DNA from: Lepidostoma basale
Taxonomy: Eukaryota > Arthropoda > Insecta > Trichoptera > Lepidostomatidae
Length of the DNA stretch: 64,000 nucleotides
Direction: 5' to 3'
Assembly: GCA_022606425.2 (NCBI GenBank)
Contig: JAHDVF020000215.1
Location: 1,364,001 to 1,428,000, forward strand
This document shows, piece by piece, positions 9,945 through 20,599 of the stretch. How positions within the stretch are numbered: position 1 is the first letter of the stretch; every line of letters starts with the position of its first letter. Both the position numbers and the translations under genes were made by a program. The notes under the pieces were generated by a model. That model ran no database searches, was not told the origin of the DNA, and was given only the letters and a program-made list of their open reading frames with translations.

Positions 9945-10370
9945 CTTCGAGTACCATGTCAGACCCCCGACGTTGGCTATCACCCTGTGTCCTGTGCCAG
10001 ACGGAACAACTCCCCCACCCCCCGAATTCCGGTCCACTCCTTGATATTCTCAACCCAGGATATCTGGGGTCTTCCCACACTGCGCCTACCCTCGATCTTC
10101 CCTTTCACGATGAGGTGCAGCAGATCGTATTTCTCGTTGCGGAGAATGTGTATCAAATATGCCATCTTTCTAGTCTTCATATCAGACAACAATTCTCTTC
10201 CTATTCTGGCTCTATGTAGCATCTCATTGTTGGTGACCATATCAGTCCATGAGATCCGCAACATTCTGCGATGGAGCCACATTTCAAGTGCTTCTATACG
10301 GTTTATTGTGTTCACTTTGAGGGTCCAGGTCTCCACTCCGTTTAGTAATTTGGACCAAATATAGCATTTG
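9945..10370 (-). pseudogene. LINE-A 3' part, downstream of a LINE-D insertion
   Basis: The minus frame encodes ETWTLKVNTINRIEALEMWL, HRRMLRISWTDMVTNNEML and KIEGRRSVGRPQISW, then a frameshifted end and an AAGAAGAAGAAG tail near 9940. Its upstream remainder continues at 11195-11305. The two parts match one uninterrupted stretch of the LINE-A copy at 55.3-56.3 kb. Confidence 0.85.
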
Positions 10371-11194
10371 TCACAGAGAAGGTGTAAAGATACACGGGCA
10401 AAAGGTGGACATGATAAGGTTTGCTGACGATATTGCTATGGTTGCTGAAAGTGAAGAAGAACTGCAAGAGGCCTTAATAAATTTGCAAAGCATTCTTCAA
10501 AATAACTACAACATGAAGATAAATAGAGACAAAACAAAACTGCTGACTGTAGGCCGAACGCACCATTAGATGAGAGTAGTGATGTCAGGAGTTCCACTAA
10601 AGAACACCAAGGAGTTTGTCTACCTCGGGAGCAAATAACATGGGACGGTCGGTCTAAGAGCGAGGTCGACAGTCTTATACATCAGGCTAGGCTTGCATTT
10701 AATAAAAGGTCGAAAATAATATAGACCTAAAACTGAGAATACTCCTCATCAAGACCTATGTATGGAGTATATTGATGTACGGCTGCGAGACATGGTGCCT
10801 ATCCGAAAGATATAAACGGAGACTAGAGGCTTTTGATATGTGGTCCTATAGAAGACTATTAGGAATTTCCTGGAGAGACCACATTACGAATGAGGAGGTT
10901 CTTCAAAGAATCGGAGGAGGAAGGCACCTTCTCAGGACCTTGTCCGAAAGGCGTGCAAGATGAATTGGCCATGTAGTACGACAAGAAGGCCTCTTGCATG
11001 CCATAATGGAGGGTATGACCGAGGGGACAAACTCTAGGGGACGCCCACGCCAAGGGATATCCTGGAGGACCTGTTGGTGGACTTGCGCTGCTCATCATAT
11101 GCAGATTTCAAAAGAGCCGGGCAAGCACAAGACAGGGATGAATAGAAGAAATTGCTGCAAACCAATCCCAGGATTGAAACTTTCTAACTAATAA
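10371..11194 (+). mobile_element. LINE-D (RTE-like) insertion inside LINE-A
   Basis: A plus-strand reading, with stops and frameshifts, gives reverse transcriptase motif C (IRFADDIAMVAESEEELQEA) near 10410-10470. It continues with YGCETWCLSERYKRRLEAFD, MWSYRRLLGISWRDHITNEE and SRGRPRQG. It is 5' truncated and decayed. It is bounded on both sides by ATAGCATTTG (10361-10370 and 11195-11204), a target-site duplication. Removing the insert restores LINE-A. A related minus copy lies at 60.0-60.4 kb. Confidence 0.85.
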
Positions 11195-11305
11195 ATAGCA
11201 TTTGACCATCCTCTGTCTCAATTTTAAGTTGATGTTGTCATTGCAGAAGAACGCTCTCATCTTATTGAATGCGGCCCTCGCAATCTCTATTCTGCACCTC
11301 ACTTA
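11195..11305 (-). pseudogene. LINE-A, upstream remainder separated by LINE-D
   Basis: The minus strand encodes RCRIEIARAAFNKMRAFFCN then DNINLKLRQRMVKCY, the segment just before YGCETWTL in LINE-A. Homology resumes across the inserted LINE-D at 10370. Confidence 0.85.
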
Positions 11306-11820
11306 TTTTTTGGGATCGATGATCGGGATCGATTTTAGATACGTACACCCATTAATATCCCATATGTATCATGTCATTATCATGTATGTATTATGTCATT
11401 AGCGTGTAAGACATAACTATAAAATCGTCTGTAACTAAACTAACAAGCTAAATTCCAGTATTTACAACAGATACGTAACCACAGGGTTAATTCTTTAGAT
11501 ATTTCGGTGTAAAGTTATATGGTAAGGTGACCATTGATTTTATAATTAGGTATTACCTCATAAAAATATTAAATTGATTAAAAAGCTTTCATTATGTAAA
11601 ATTATCCTGTATATGCAAAAGCTCTATTGTGAAACCTCACATATCGATGCCCTGTCACTTCGACTACATTTCTCTTCCGACTGAAATGGGTTGGTTCTTC
11701 ACAACATCGCCAGGGCGAGACTAGACCCAAATTATCAGATATTCATTAGTTTCCCTGTTTTTCAATTCATTAAAATAGCAAGAAAATGTTTGCATTTGCC
11801 GTCGTTACATAAATCATAAA
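11306..11820. other. Unassigned stretch
   Basis: AT-rich with no recognised repeat. ATCGATGATCGGGATCGATTTTAG near 11318 is a short imperfect palindrome. No coding signal. Confidence 0.3.
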
Positions 11821-11829
11821 ATGTTTACA

Positions 11830-12245
11830 ACGCATTAAAATGCCTTTATGGTTGCGAGTCTTGGACTATGCGAACACCGGAGAGGTCCAAAATTGATGCT
11901 TTCGAGATGTGGTGCTGGGGATGAATACCCTGGACGGCTAGAAGAACAAACCAGTCAATCATTGACCAGCTGGGTATCAAGGCAAGACTCTCGAGGATGT
12001 GCTTTCAGAGAGTGATGAAATTTGTTTTACACATAGCCCGGAGAGGTTAGGCCAACCTTGAAAAGCTCGTCGTCATGGGCAAAGTGAAGGAAAGCGACTT
12101 CAAGGATGACCACCGAGCTGTTGGTCTGATCAAAACAGGGATCTGACTGATCTCTCATTAGCTGCAGCCTGGAGACTGACGGGTGACAGGAGCGCTTGGC
12201 GTGCCATAGTCAATAGTTTATAGGATGGACACGACCCTCAATCAT
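11830..12245 (+). pseudogene. LINE-G (RTE-like) 3' fragment
   Basis: With several stops the plus strand reads KCLYGCESWTMRTPERSKID, AFEMWCW, IPWTARRTNQSIIDQLGIKA and RLSRMCFQRVMKFVLHIARR. This is the post-reverse-transcriptase region typical of RTE-like LINEs. No other copy of this subfamily was noticed in the window. Confidence 0.7.
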
Positions 12246-12299
12246 GAGGAATACAACTGAGAAGAAGATTTACAACTGAGAAGAAGAGATTAGAACCAT

Positions 12300-12720
12300 C
12301 AGATTCAAGGATAGATACAGCTTAGATGGTGGAGGACTTCACTTACCTGTGTTCGTCTATAACAAAAGAAAACGAAGATCACAAGGAAATCGAAAGAAGA
12401 ATCGCAATTGGCAACAAAACATTATTCTCTCTACTACCAGCGCTCAAATCAAGAATCGTACACTGTAAAACCAAAAGCATGCTGTATAAAACAATTATCC
12501 GAACACTAGTGACCTATGGATGTGAGCCGTGGACAATGACAGCGAAATCCGCAGAGCGACTGGATACTTTTGAGAGAAGGGTGCTGCGCAGAATTCTGGG
12601 ACCTGTGAATGACGGTGAAGGCTGGAGGGTCGAAGCGGAGGACAGGAGGAGTTGGAGGCGAAGAATACTGGAGACTAAGGCTCGATATGGGCTGTAGGGC
12701 CATCGAAGAAGCTTCTTACG
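12300..12720 (+). pseudogene. LINE-F 3' fragment with internal deletion
   Basis: A 123-codon frame encodes EDFTYLCSSITKENEDHKEI, TLVTYGCEPWTMTAKSAERL and FERRVLRRILGPVNDGEGWR. It then jumps to DRRSWRRRILETKARYGL and stops. The segment between GWR and the C-terminus, present in part at 42.9-43.3 kb, is deleted. The 3' end (CGATATGGGCTGTAGGGCC) recurs on minus at 19.9 kb. Confidence 0.8.
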
Positions 12721-12724
12721 GTAG

Positions 12725-13376
12725 ATAATTTAAATTATCAGATTACGATATTCCATATTTTCTTCTTATTACACTTTGATGTAACAATAATGCAAATCTT
12801 TGTTGATATATTTTTGAATTTACTTAGCCTAAATCCGGCTCTGTGTAGTACAAAACTTGGAACGTACTGGTAATTGCATTCCCTTGTATGCCAATGGAGA
12901 TACGATACATACTACTCTGACAACTAATCTGGGAGATTCCGTCAATAGCGCCCACCGCCACGGTAATGTAGGTTCGACTGAATTCGTGCGATCGTACATT
13001 TTCTGGCATTGTAGAAATGGTCTTCCAATACGATCCCGCTGAATTTTGAGGAAGTGTTATATGCCGCGTAACCGAATCGCGAACTACGTGTCTCACCTCA
13101 GTACAACAATGAAATTTATGACAACGAACAAATCGAATTTTTCAAATACATTCTCAAAATGTATGCATACAACATAAGTGTATGTATGTATCTGTAAATA
13201 TACTCCTTTGATTCTACCATAAAAATGCATAGAAAGTTAAAATTTCAAATAGAAATAGAAAATTGAAATTGAAATAAAAATTATCGATTATTCTTCGAAA
13301 AAAATATATATTTACGTACACAAAAGAAACAATAAATTAGAATTGAGTTCAAATAGAAATATATCCACTAAGTATA
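12725..13376. other. Unassigned stretch including a 90-codon open frame of unknown origin
   Basis: Minus 13096-12824 is open for 90 codons and GC-richer than its flanks. I recognise no domain, and its context among transposon fragments does not support a host gene. The rest is AT-rich, with A-rich runs towards 13300. Confidence 0.3.
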
Positions 13377-13895
13377 GATGGCAGTACATAATGGAGTTAT
13401 AGTGTCAAACCTTGTGTAAGGAAGTAAAGCTTATAGCTGGCAAAAGAAGGATGAAAGTAGGATAAATATAAAGTAGAAATGATATCACTGAGAAGAATGT
13501 GCGAGAAAACGAAATATGATAGAATACCAAACTCACGAAATAAGGAATAAGTGTAAGGCAGATGTTTTCATTATTAGTTCCATTTAAAATTATCCCTGAA
13601 ATGGTTTGGACATAAGGAACGAATGAACGAGAGTAAAATGGTTATAATGTTGTATTCAAGTAGTGTGAGTGGAAATAAAAACAGTTGACGACCAAAGAAA
13701 GCATTGCATGTCCAAATAAATTAAATAAAAAATAATAATAAAAGGCTGACATTTGAATTCGGAAAAATCGAGGGGATGCAAGTTGAGATTTATGAATGTA
13801 TAGGAATCTAGGGAAGTATGTCATGACAGAGCAGTATGGGGGTCCATCCTCTCTACCCACCCCTCCTGGGAAACGACGTGATGGTTAGTTGATTC
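13377..13895 (+). pseudogene. LINE-P 3' part, heavily decayed
   Basis: Aligns with the intact copy at 29.9-30.4 kb: ATGGCAGTACATAATGG (MAVHNG), then the WQKKDESR, LRRMCEKTKYDRIPN, NGDEMVGTY-like and WGSILSTHPSW regions. Many stops and indels. It ends in GATGGTTAGTTGATTCG, a vestigial GTTA tail. Confidence 0.75.
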
Positions 13896-14084
13896 GTTTT
13901 TTTACAGTAAAAAGCATTAAAGTTTAGAAATTAAAACAAGTAATTTAAAATAAAGAAAATTTTACAAACAACCAAATAAACTAAATATCATATTCAATTA
14001 TTGGTACCTTTATGTTCCTGTCTGGTTTTCAATAAAAAAAAAATTACTATAAAATCTACATATAGATAATTAATACAAATGAAA

Positions 14085-14395
14085 AAATTTGATTTCTAGA
14101 AGTTTAATTATATTTTATGGGAATGACATGTTTCGCCTTTCTAACAAGGGGAGGGCACGAGATAGGAAATTGACTTCCAGATGAGAATAAGCAGAATTGT
14201 ATTACCCTATAAGAATCGTCGACAAGAAGACATTATCAAATGTCTTCTTGTCCTATATATTATTTGATAATGGCTTAAAAAGGCGAAGCATGTCATTCCT
14301 ATAAAATATAATAAAACTACTAGAAAACAGACATTTTCATTCGTATTAATAATTCAATATGGAGTTTTACAAAATTCTCAAAGAAACAATCAATA
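14085..14395. mobile_element. HH-1 palindrome, full
   Basis: Left arm: TTTCTAGAAGTTTAATTAT, then GGGAATGACATGTTTCGCC. Right arm: GGCGAAGCATGTCATTCC, then the complement and a terminal GTTTTACAAAATTCTC. The central interval carries about 80 bp of extra sequence. The right core reads TTTGATAATGGC...GGCGAAGC, so GAAA is changed to GAAG; probably inactive. Confidence 0.7.
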
Positions 14396-14454
14396 CCTTC
14401 CTATAGACTTAATGCTACCCCCTTTCATTTCGTATACAGTTAAAATTTTTATAT

Positions 14455-14875
14455 TATTCTACTGATTAATTGTATCTCAATAGAGACGAAGATGCAAATT
14501 GGAAACAGAATATGGTGATCGAGGTGTTTACAGGACTTATGACCTGTCATTGGTTGGGTTAAGCGCACGCTTTTGTAATAAAACATTCCTCATTCCACCT
14601 TTCTTACAACCACCATGTCTGATAAATTTTTGAAAGTTCACATGTTAGTTTCAATTTACACACTCGCGCCATCTATGAAGATTTGATTTAAGTACTAAGC
14701 AGAAGATCTTTTTACTAACGCAATGCGAAAGGCTACCGCCATTAACGTATTGCTAGATAACCCCTGGAGATGTCACTCCAATTTATATGCTTTAACTTGG
14801 ACCAGTTTTTGTTTTTACAACATTTTGAATGTATACAAATATATACATTCAAAATGTTGTATCATTCTACTGCTT
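14455..14875 (+). repeat. Repeat T, copy 1
   Basis: Starts with TTGTATCTCAATAGAGACGA and ends at an imperfect palindrome (AACATTTTGAATGTATACAA, then ATATATACATTCAAAATGTT). Inner landmarks are CGCGCCATCTATGAAGATT and AACTTGGACCAGTTTT. Copies occur at 46.2 and 47.1-47.7 kb, with a partial one at 36.6 kb. No coding capacity; class unknown. Confidence 0.7.
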
Positions 14876-14929
14876 AACCGTCGCGTTGCCATGTGGTCAA
14901 TTGAGTTTCCACTGCCAATTTAAAGTTGA

Positions 14930-15880
14930 TTTTCTTAAAACCTATGGACCCTAATATTATAAAAAAAATGTAATCCTCCATTGAAGTGTTCTCAATATTT
15001 CGTAATAAAAAAAAGCAAAAAATTACTTCCTTCATCCCAAAAAAAAATATTTTCTAAGACTGCCCTCACCTTCATTCGTGTTAAGGTAGAATTTGTTTTG
15101 CTAATATTTACAACTTTATCAAAAGTGACAAATACTTACTCGCTGTTTTGAACGTATTATAAATTATATCTTTGGCCTTTTCAATAGGTACGTAATAATA
15201 CCGACTGTGGACTGAAATACCGACTATCAGAACTGTGAAAATATTAACACTTTACCAAAAGGGACAAATATTAATACGTACTCGTTGTCTTGAACGCACT
15301 ATACATTTTGCCTAAGTGCCTTTATCATACGTAAAATCTCGTAAAGTCTCGCCCCGCCGGCCGCGGCGCGCAGACAAGTTTATACTTGGTGTCCAGTTGC
15401 TCGTAAGCTGTGACGCATTCCATATCAGAAATCGCATGGTTCCAGAAAAAAATTAATAATGATATGTTTTTCAAATAATCCATGTATGTTATAGATATCG
15501 ATCTATTCCTAATGAAATTCCCTACAAGATGACATAAATTAAATTTTGATTTATTGAGTCATATGCTTGATATTTAGATAAAGTTAGCGGTAAACTGAAT
15601 TTACCCCATGGGAGCGAGCGTTTTGTTTTGAACACGGTACGTTAAGGGTTAAAACATACACTAAAGAAGGATATGTACAATCCGTAACGTTTGTGTAGGA
15701 TGCAAAAAGGTGGTGGGAAAAAACTATTGAAAACAAATAACATTTTTGAACGGATATTTACTCGTGCAATACAAAAGCTGTAGAGTAATAGTTTTCATAA
15801 AGAATTGATGGTTTCCGTTCTCGGCGAAGATTCCGATAATACATTTTGAGGAATCCTTTAATTCCTTCGTAATGACTGCA
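14930..15880. other. Unassigned stretch with two similar ~130-bp segments
   Basis: Two similar phrases, ATATTTACAACTTTATCAAA...GACAAATACTTACTCG near 15110 and ATATTAACACTTTACCAAA...GACAAATATTAATACG near 15240, suggest a degraded ~130-bp tandem repeat. A GC-rich patch lies at 15345-15375. No gene seen. Confidence 0.35.
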
Positions 15881-16110
15881 ATAACACAGTGAGAATATTC
15901 GGACCCTGGAGTCCTGGCCATAGTCATTTGCGGCGCCATTTGGGCTGTTAATTGGCGGCGATGCGATGTGGCGGGCGGGGGCGGGGGCGGGGGCGCGTGG
16001 GGAGATAAATCTTGGGTCCCCGAAGAATGCGCAAATTGGACAAGCGATCTTCCGTCTGCCTTCTCGCGCTTCTCTCTGCTAGAGGACAAGGCTGGATCAG
16101 ACTCGAATTA
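15880..16110. promoter_or_regulatory. GC-rich island with G-runs
   Basis: The block includes GGGCGGGGGCGGGGGCGG (about 15973-15991), a possible quadruplex, flanked by apparently single-copy sequence with TTAATTGGCGGCGATG. It has no convincing reading frame. Regulatory role inferred. Confidence 0.35.
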
Positions 16111-16305
16111 AGCAGGGAACATTGCAGCAAAAGTTTGAATCCATCGAAATCACGTAACGTTATACTAAATCTCAAAAACTATAAAAGAATTTTTCGTAGA
16201 AATTCAACATTCATAGATGAAGAAAAATTCTGTAATGACTATAAAAACATTTCCATGCAAATTGTAATCGAACCTGAAGAGATTTTTTCGGAGGTGAATT
16301 ATCAT

Positions 16306-16427
16306 GTATGACTCGCTGTATGAATGTGGAGGAAGCTAGAGAGGTATGTCAGGATAAAGTAGTGTGGCGGTCCATTCTCCCTGCCTATTACTGTGGGGTA
16401 ACGGGGTGATGTTCTGTTGTTGTTGTT
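16306..16427 (+). mobile_element. LINE-P, 122-bp 5'-truncated insertion with target duplication
   Basis: Carries only the last LINE-P codons (TRCMNVEEAREVCQDKVVWR-like) and a (TTG)n tail. It is flanked by a perfect 12-bp direct repeat, GTGAATTATCAT, at 16294-16305 and 16428-16439. A severely truncated target-primed insertion. Confidence 0.9.
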
Positions 16428-16439
16428 GTGAATTATCAT

Positions 16440-16915
16440 ACTAAATATTTTACAAAATGTAAAACAAATATTTTGAAAATTATTGATGGTTGAGGTTTAG
16501 TTTTATAAAACTCCATATTAATTTAATAATAGTAAACACTATTGTTTAGTGGTTTTACTTGAATTTATAATCCAAGTAAAACCACTGAACAATCGTGTTA
16601 ACTATTATCAAATTTTGAAAATTGCTTAGTAACAAAACAAAATATCACGCCGTTTCCCTGAAAGGGTAGACAGAGACGATGGACCTCAATATATTATATC
16701 CTGACATAACTCTTTCATCACTTCTACATTCATACACTATGCAACGCACACTCATAGATTGTTCCAAAATTCAAACATCAATCGTACTATATTCTCAATG
16801 GTCATCCTCTATTTCTTTTTCCATTATTTACAACGTAAGCATATTAATTGCTAGCCATAATTTCTTTACCAATGAAACCAATACAAATAATAATTAATCT
16901 TGAATAACTTTTATC
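16440..16915. other. Unassigned AT-rich stretch with a short inverted repeat
   Basis: TGGTTTTACTTGAATTTATA at 16550 is followed directly by ATAATCCAAGTAAAACCAC, an imperfect hairpin of about 17 bp per arm, with flanking complementary segments (AACACTATTGTTTAGTGG / CCACTGAACAATCGTG). A small LINE-P-like 3' remnant (CACGCCGTTTCCCTGAAAGG, minus) sits at 16647. Confidence 0.45.
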
Positions 16916-16919
16916 AACT

Positions 16920-17160
16920 TATTGAACCCTAAGGCATTAACACTGTGGAATTCCATAATAATATACTTAGGAAATTGAAAAACTTTGTTTAATCCTCTAT
17001 TTAATAAAAAATATTTTTTAAAACACGACACGTTTCGGAGGACGCATATATTTTTACACCTGAAGATGGAGGTATCCTCCGAAACATGTAGTGTTTTTTA
17101 CTATTTTTTATTAAATAGTGGATTAAACAAAGTTTTTCAATTTCCAAAATGTATAACTTG
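16920..17160. mobile_element. HH-2 palindrome with consensus-fit hammerhead (plus strand)
   Basis: Starts with AAGGCATTAACACTGTGG. Core on plus: ACAC 17056-17059; CTGAAGA 17060-17066; stem II GGAGG/CCTCC in 17067-17080; GAAA 17081-17084; CATG 17085-17088 (C-G pair closing a two-base loop); TA as U16.1-H17; GTGT 17091-17094 pairing with ACAC. All consensus positions are satisfied, with A at H17. The left arm retains only the GAAAC half on the opposite strand. Confidence 0.75.
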
Positions 17161-18240
17161 TTATCAAAACACGCGTATTTATAAATTAAATTTGTATGTA
17201 TCCACTGTCGCCAATATTAAAAGTTATTGTAGTATGTATATAAAGTACTTATATTTGAAAAATAAAGGTTATGGGCGTCGTAAAAAATTCGGTAGCAAAG
17301 AAAAAAATACCATCTCCAGGAGAATTCTTCCTCCCAGTCAGATCTATTGCGGTACGCGGACATTAGCGGACCGCGAAATTCCGGAGCAAACACCGCATCA
17401 CTAAAACTTTACACAATACATCATTATCTTGAAGCTTTTACTTCTTCAAAAGGACCACCCTTAGATTTATGTTGTTTTAGAGAAAACAATCGAAAACTGT
17501 AGTGCTTCCGGATAGGTAATTACAAAATGGAAAGCTAGCCCCGTAAACATTATACGAAAATAGTAATGGCTGAATGTTTCATTCATCCGTATATCACAAA
17601 TGAAGCTGTTTTCACATTTATTTTATCTAATAATTGCACTTATTCGCAGATTAATCGCATATTAATTATCAAAATATTGTTATATGAGGCATTTGGATAA
17701 ATAGAAGCGCACTTTGTATTCTTCTGTGCACAAATTTTAACAATAAATAAAAACAGGATTTGCATTAAATAAAAACAGGATCAACAATAAATTAACAAGA
17801 TCGTCACTTATATACTAAAAATGGGGGAGGGGATATGCCGAAGTGTGGGGGTACATTTTAATGAATTAGGATTTAACCGCCCTACCTTCAGGTAATTTTC
17901 CGAGAAACGTGCAAAAAAAGCAGGTTTTTTATTAATGATATTTAATTATATATTTATTTTATTTTTTTAAATTACGAAACGTCAAATACTCGGCCGCACA
18001 CTTCGCCTGCCCCTTGTAAAACTATCATATTTATGAAGACTTGTTCTCAAGTGTTGTTAGCACACGCGCGTATTCCTAACAGTTTTTATATTTTATGTAA
18101 ATTATTTTTTCTCAAGCGCTTACGTGATACAGGATAGCGCAGAATGGTACAAAGTGAACGTATCACGTACGTTCAAATACGTAGGGTGGTTAAAGACGGG
18201 GGGATAACGGAAATATTTTGAACGTGGGAATTGGATTTAA
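17160..18240. other. Unassigned stretch, mostly AT-rich
   Basis: No gene or known repeat. A small tandem echo (AATAAAAACAGGAT twice, near 17745-17780) is visible. A slightly GC-richer patch lies at about 17270-17400. Confidence 0.3.
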
Positions 18241-18244
18241 ATTT

Positions 18245-18430
18245 ATTTGAATTTCATTTCATTTCATTTCATTTCATTTATTTTGATAATAATCACAAAC
18301 ATTACAGACATACAATTCCAAATCGTTTGCAATTACATTATAAACAGAGAAGCATTAAAAAAAATAAAAATTAAGCTTAAGAGTAAGAAAAAATCATAAC
18401 ATTGAATAACAAGAATAACATAACATATAG
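18245..18430 (-). repeat. (GAAAT)n tail with likely LINE 3'-UTR
   Basis: Plus shows four to five CATTT units at about 18255-18280, i.e. (GAAAT)n on minus. It is followed by an A-rich segment with ACAAACATTACAGACATAC resembling the 3' flank of LINE-E. Orientation and family are tentative. Confidence 0.4.
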
Positions 18431-18554
18431 TTGAAAACGCAGAATACTCTTTTTCTTAGAATAGTATTAGCCTCTAGAGTATTGTGTATGTCTACGCTTA
18501 ATTTCTCTAGTAGTGAGTGCAATGAATATTGAGTATAATGCGTTACATATTTTA

Positions 18555-18990
18555 TTAATTGAAAGCTAAGGCATTAACACTGTGGAAATCTATAGTAATA
18601 CACTTTGGAAATTGAAAAAAACGCTGTTTATAATCCACAAAATATTATTCAAATAAACTTGAAGCTTTACAAATCCTCAACTCGGAGAAATGGGGTGAAA
18701 ACATAATTAATGTATTATTATTGTTCAATATTATTTATATGTTATTACTGATAAAAAATATTTATTAGTACTTATAGCAATTAGTCCAGGTTAATATTTT
18801 TAATTTAAATGTATTGTTCCTTTGTATTGTATCGAACTTTAAATTCGATTATTATTAGTCTTTCTTTGTTTAGTTTTTATTATATTTTAACACCTGAAGA
18901 TGGAGGTATATTCCGAAACATGTCGTGTTTTTTTTTAATATTTTTTGGATTATAAACAGCGTTATTTTCAATTTCCAAAGTGTATTGCAT
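18555..18990. mobile_element. HH-2 element, long form, with hammerhead core
   Basis: Outer arms (TTGGAAATTGAAAAAAACGC and GCGTTATTTTCAATTTCCAA) enclose about 300 bp. Core on plus: ACAC 18890-18893; CTGAAGA 18894-18900; stem II GGAGG/ATTCC (one wobble, one mismatch); GAAA 18915-18918; CATG; TC; GTGT 18925-18928. All catalytic boxes are intact. The inner TTAGTCTTTCTTTGTTTAG block is shared with the copies at 7.4 and 54.0 kb. Confidence 0.7.
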
Positions 18991-19079
18991 ATTTTATTAT
19001 TGAAGAAAAAACAGTTTTCTTTACCAAATGTGTGCGATTGTAAAACGAAGTATTATTAATCTTGGAGTAATCTTAATGG

Positions 19080-19545
19080 AAAGAATAAACCTTTCTCCGC
19101 TCTCACGCCTGTAGAGAGCAACGTGTACGCACTGACGCATGCTTCAGCGTATTTTTGTTTTCCTCCGCAGTTTTAGCAATCCAATTAATCTCAAATAGCA
19201 TCTAGTACCACGCAAACTTCATTAAAAACCGTATTATCATCAAAACAGCGGCAGGCGTGTCTGCGGGCCAGTAATTAAAGGGAATTATTCAGAGGGAAAC
19301 TTTCGCCTATTACCAGACCATTAAATGACTTAATATTATGCCGGATAATGAACTATTTTAATCAGTTTTGAATGCGGGGATGTCTGATGATGGCCCAACG
19401 ACCGGCGATAGCGCTCTACCCCTTCGGTGTTTGCTTTCGTTATTATGCAATAAAATTCCAGAAATGGCCTTAATTAGCAACTCCTCGGACTTAGATAAAG
19501 ACCGCGCTATGGGCCATTGTTTTACACGCGCGTGACGTCATCCTA
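19080..19545. promoter_or_regulatory. Single-copy island rich in homeodomain-type cores
   Basis: GC-richer than its flanks, non-repetitive and without a frame. Cores seen include CCAATTAATC, GTAATTAAAG, CCATTAAATG, GGATAATGA and CCTTAATTAG, plus a TGACGTCA element at about 19533. The profile fits a conserved regulatory element in a gene-poor region. Confidence 0.4.
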
Positions 19546-19871
19546 ATTCCATTTTGTTATTTCAATACTATTTTTAATTGTTTATATTCAGACTACTAAT
19601 TCACGTTTCTAATTAAGTTCTTTAATCAAACTTGTTTATTAATACTTTAGAATTTTAGATAAATAGTTGATGACTTATTAATTATTTAGTGATATCAATT
19701 TAAAAAAAAATTTAAAAAAAACACATAGAAATTATAAAATTCGGTAAATTACATGCAATCGCAAATATGAATTAATAGAATAATTAACATACGACTGTAT
19801 GAAACGAAACTGAAGTTAAACTAAGACTAATTAAGGTTAAATATAACTAATATTTGAGAGTTAAAATTTAT

Positions 19872-19935
19872 AAAATGCTTCTCCTTCGATGGCCCTACAG
19901 CCCATATCGACCCTTAGCCTCCAGTATTTTTCGCT
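19872..19935 (-). pseudogene. LINE-F terminal fragment
   Basis: CTTCGATGGCCCTACAGCCC on plus is the complement of the LINE-F end at 12.69 kb (GGGCTGTAGGGCCATCGAAG). Only about 60 bp remain. Confidence 0.65.
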
Positions 19936-19997
19936 TACTAATAATAATCTTAGTGGAATATATTTCTTTAAAGTTATGTAACATTATGGTATCATCT

Positions 19998-20170
19998 ACG
20001 CCGAAAGGTTGCTCCTCTCATTTTGTTTTATACTACGCTCGTTCAGGTGGAAAATATCGATATCTCCAAAACGCTTATTGTATTTGTCGCATATCCGGTA
20101 TATTGCCGCGCTCTGAGCGCATTTAGACCAATAAGCAAGAAGGTGGAAAATTTGGTTTATAATTAATAAC
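19998..20170 (-). pseudogene. LINE-E (Jockey/CR1-like) C-terminal fragment
   Basis: Minus translation NQIFHLLAYWSKCAQSAAIY, RICDKYNKRFGDIDIFHLNE matches the cleaner copy at 45.2 kb (NQIFHLPAYRTNYAQSAAVY, RTCDTYNKCFSNIDVFHLNE). This resembles the C-terminal tail of Jockey/CR1-type ORF2 proteins. Confidence 0.7.
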
Positions 20171-20599
20171 CATGATTAGAATGTTATAATATGTTCATTA
20201 ATTAATAATCAGTATTTAAATAAGAAAGACATATTTTTTTATGTTTTCAGGTGGCAAATAACGTTCCCTCTGACATAAAATTTGCGCTAAGGAAAGCAGA
20301 TGTTTTGCGGTATCATTTCGCTTGAGCAATACAATGTTCCAAAGAGAAACGAATGGTATTTATTAAGTTATTCAATTTTATGCTTTTTAATGTTAATGCC
20401 ACCCTTGGCTTGACTGTCTTATAATATAATAAATCTTTTTTTAAGTTGTCTATATAGTTTCAACAATGTTTTCTCGCATTTGACGTGTGGCAGAAAAATA
20501 TTTAAATATTTAAATTCAACATGCAACGAGTTTTCAAAAAATGTATCAAAATACAATTTATTTGTTGTTTTTTTCATAAATGTGTGAAAAATCATGTTA

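Noticed and set aside
9813..10364. 183-codon plus-strand open frame
   Set aside because: It lies antisense to the LINE-A fragment and its composition reflects that; LINE-A identity is clear on minus.
12824..13096. Possible host exon on minus (90 codons, GC-richer)
   Set aside because: No domain, no convincing splice context, and neighbours are all transposon debris.
15973..15991. G-run block as promoter of a gene
   Set aside because: No gene, TATA/initiator pair or coding sequence nearby; kept only as a GC-rich island.
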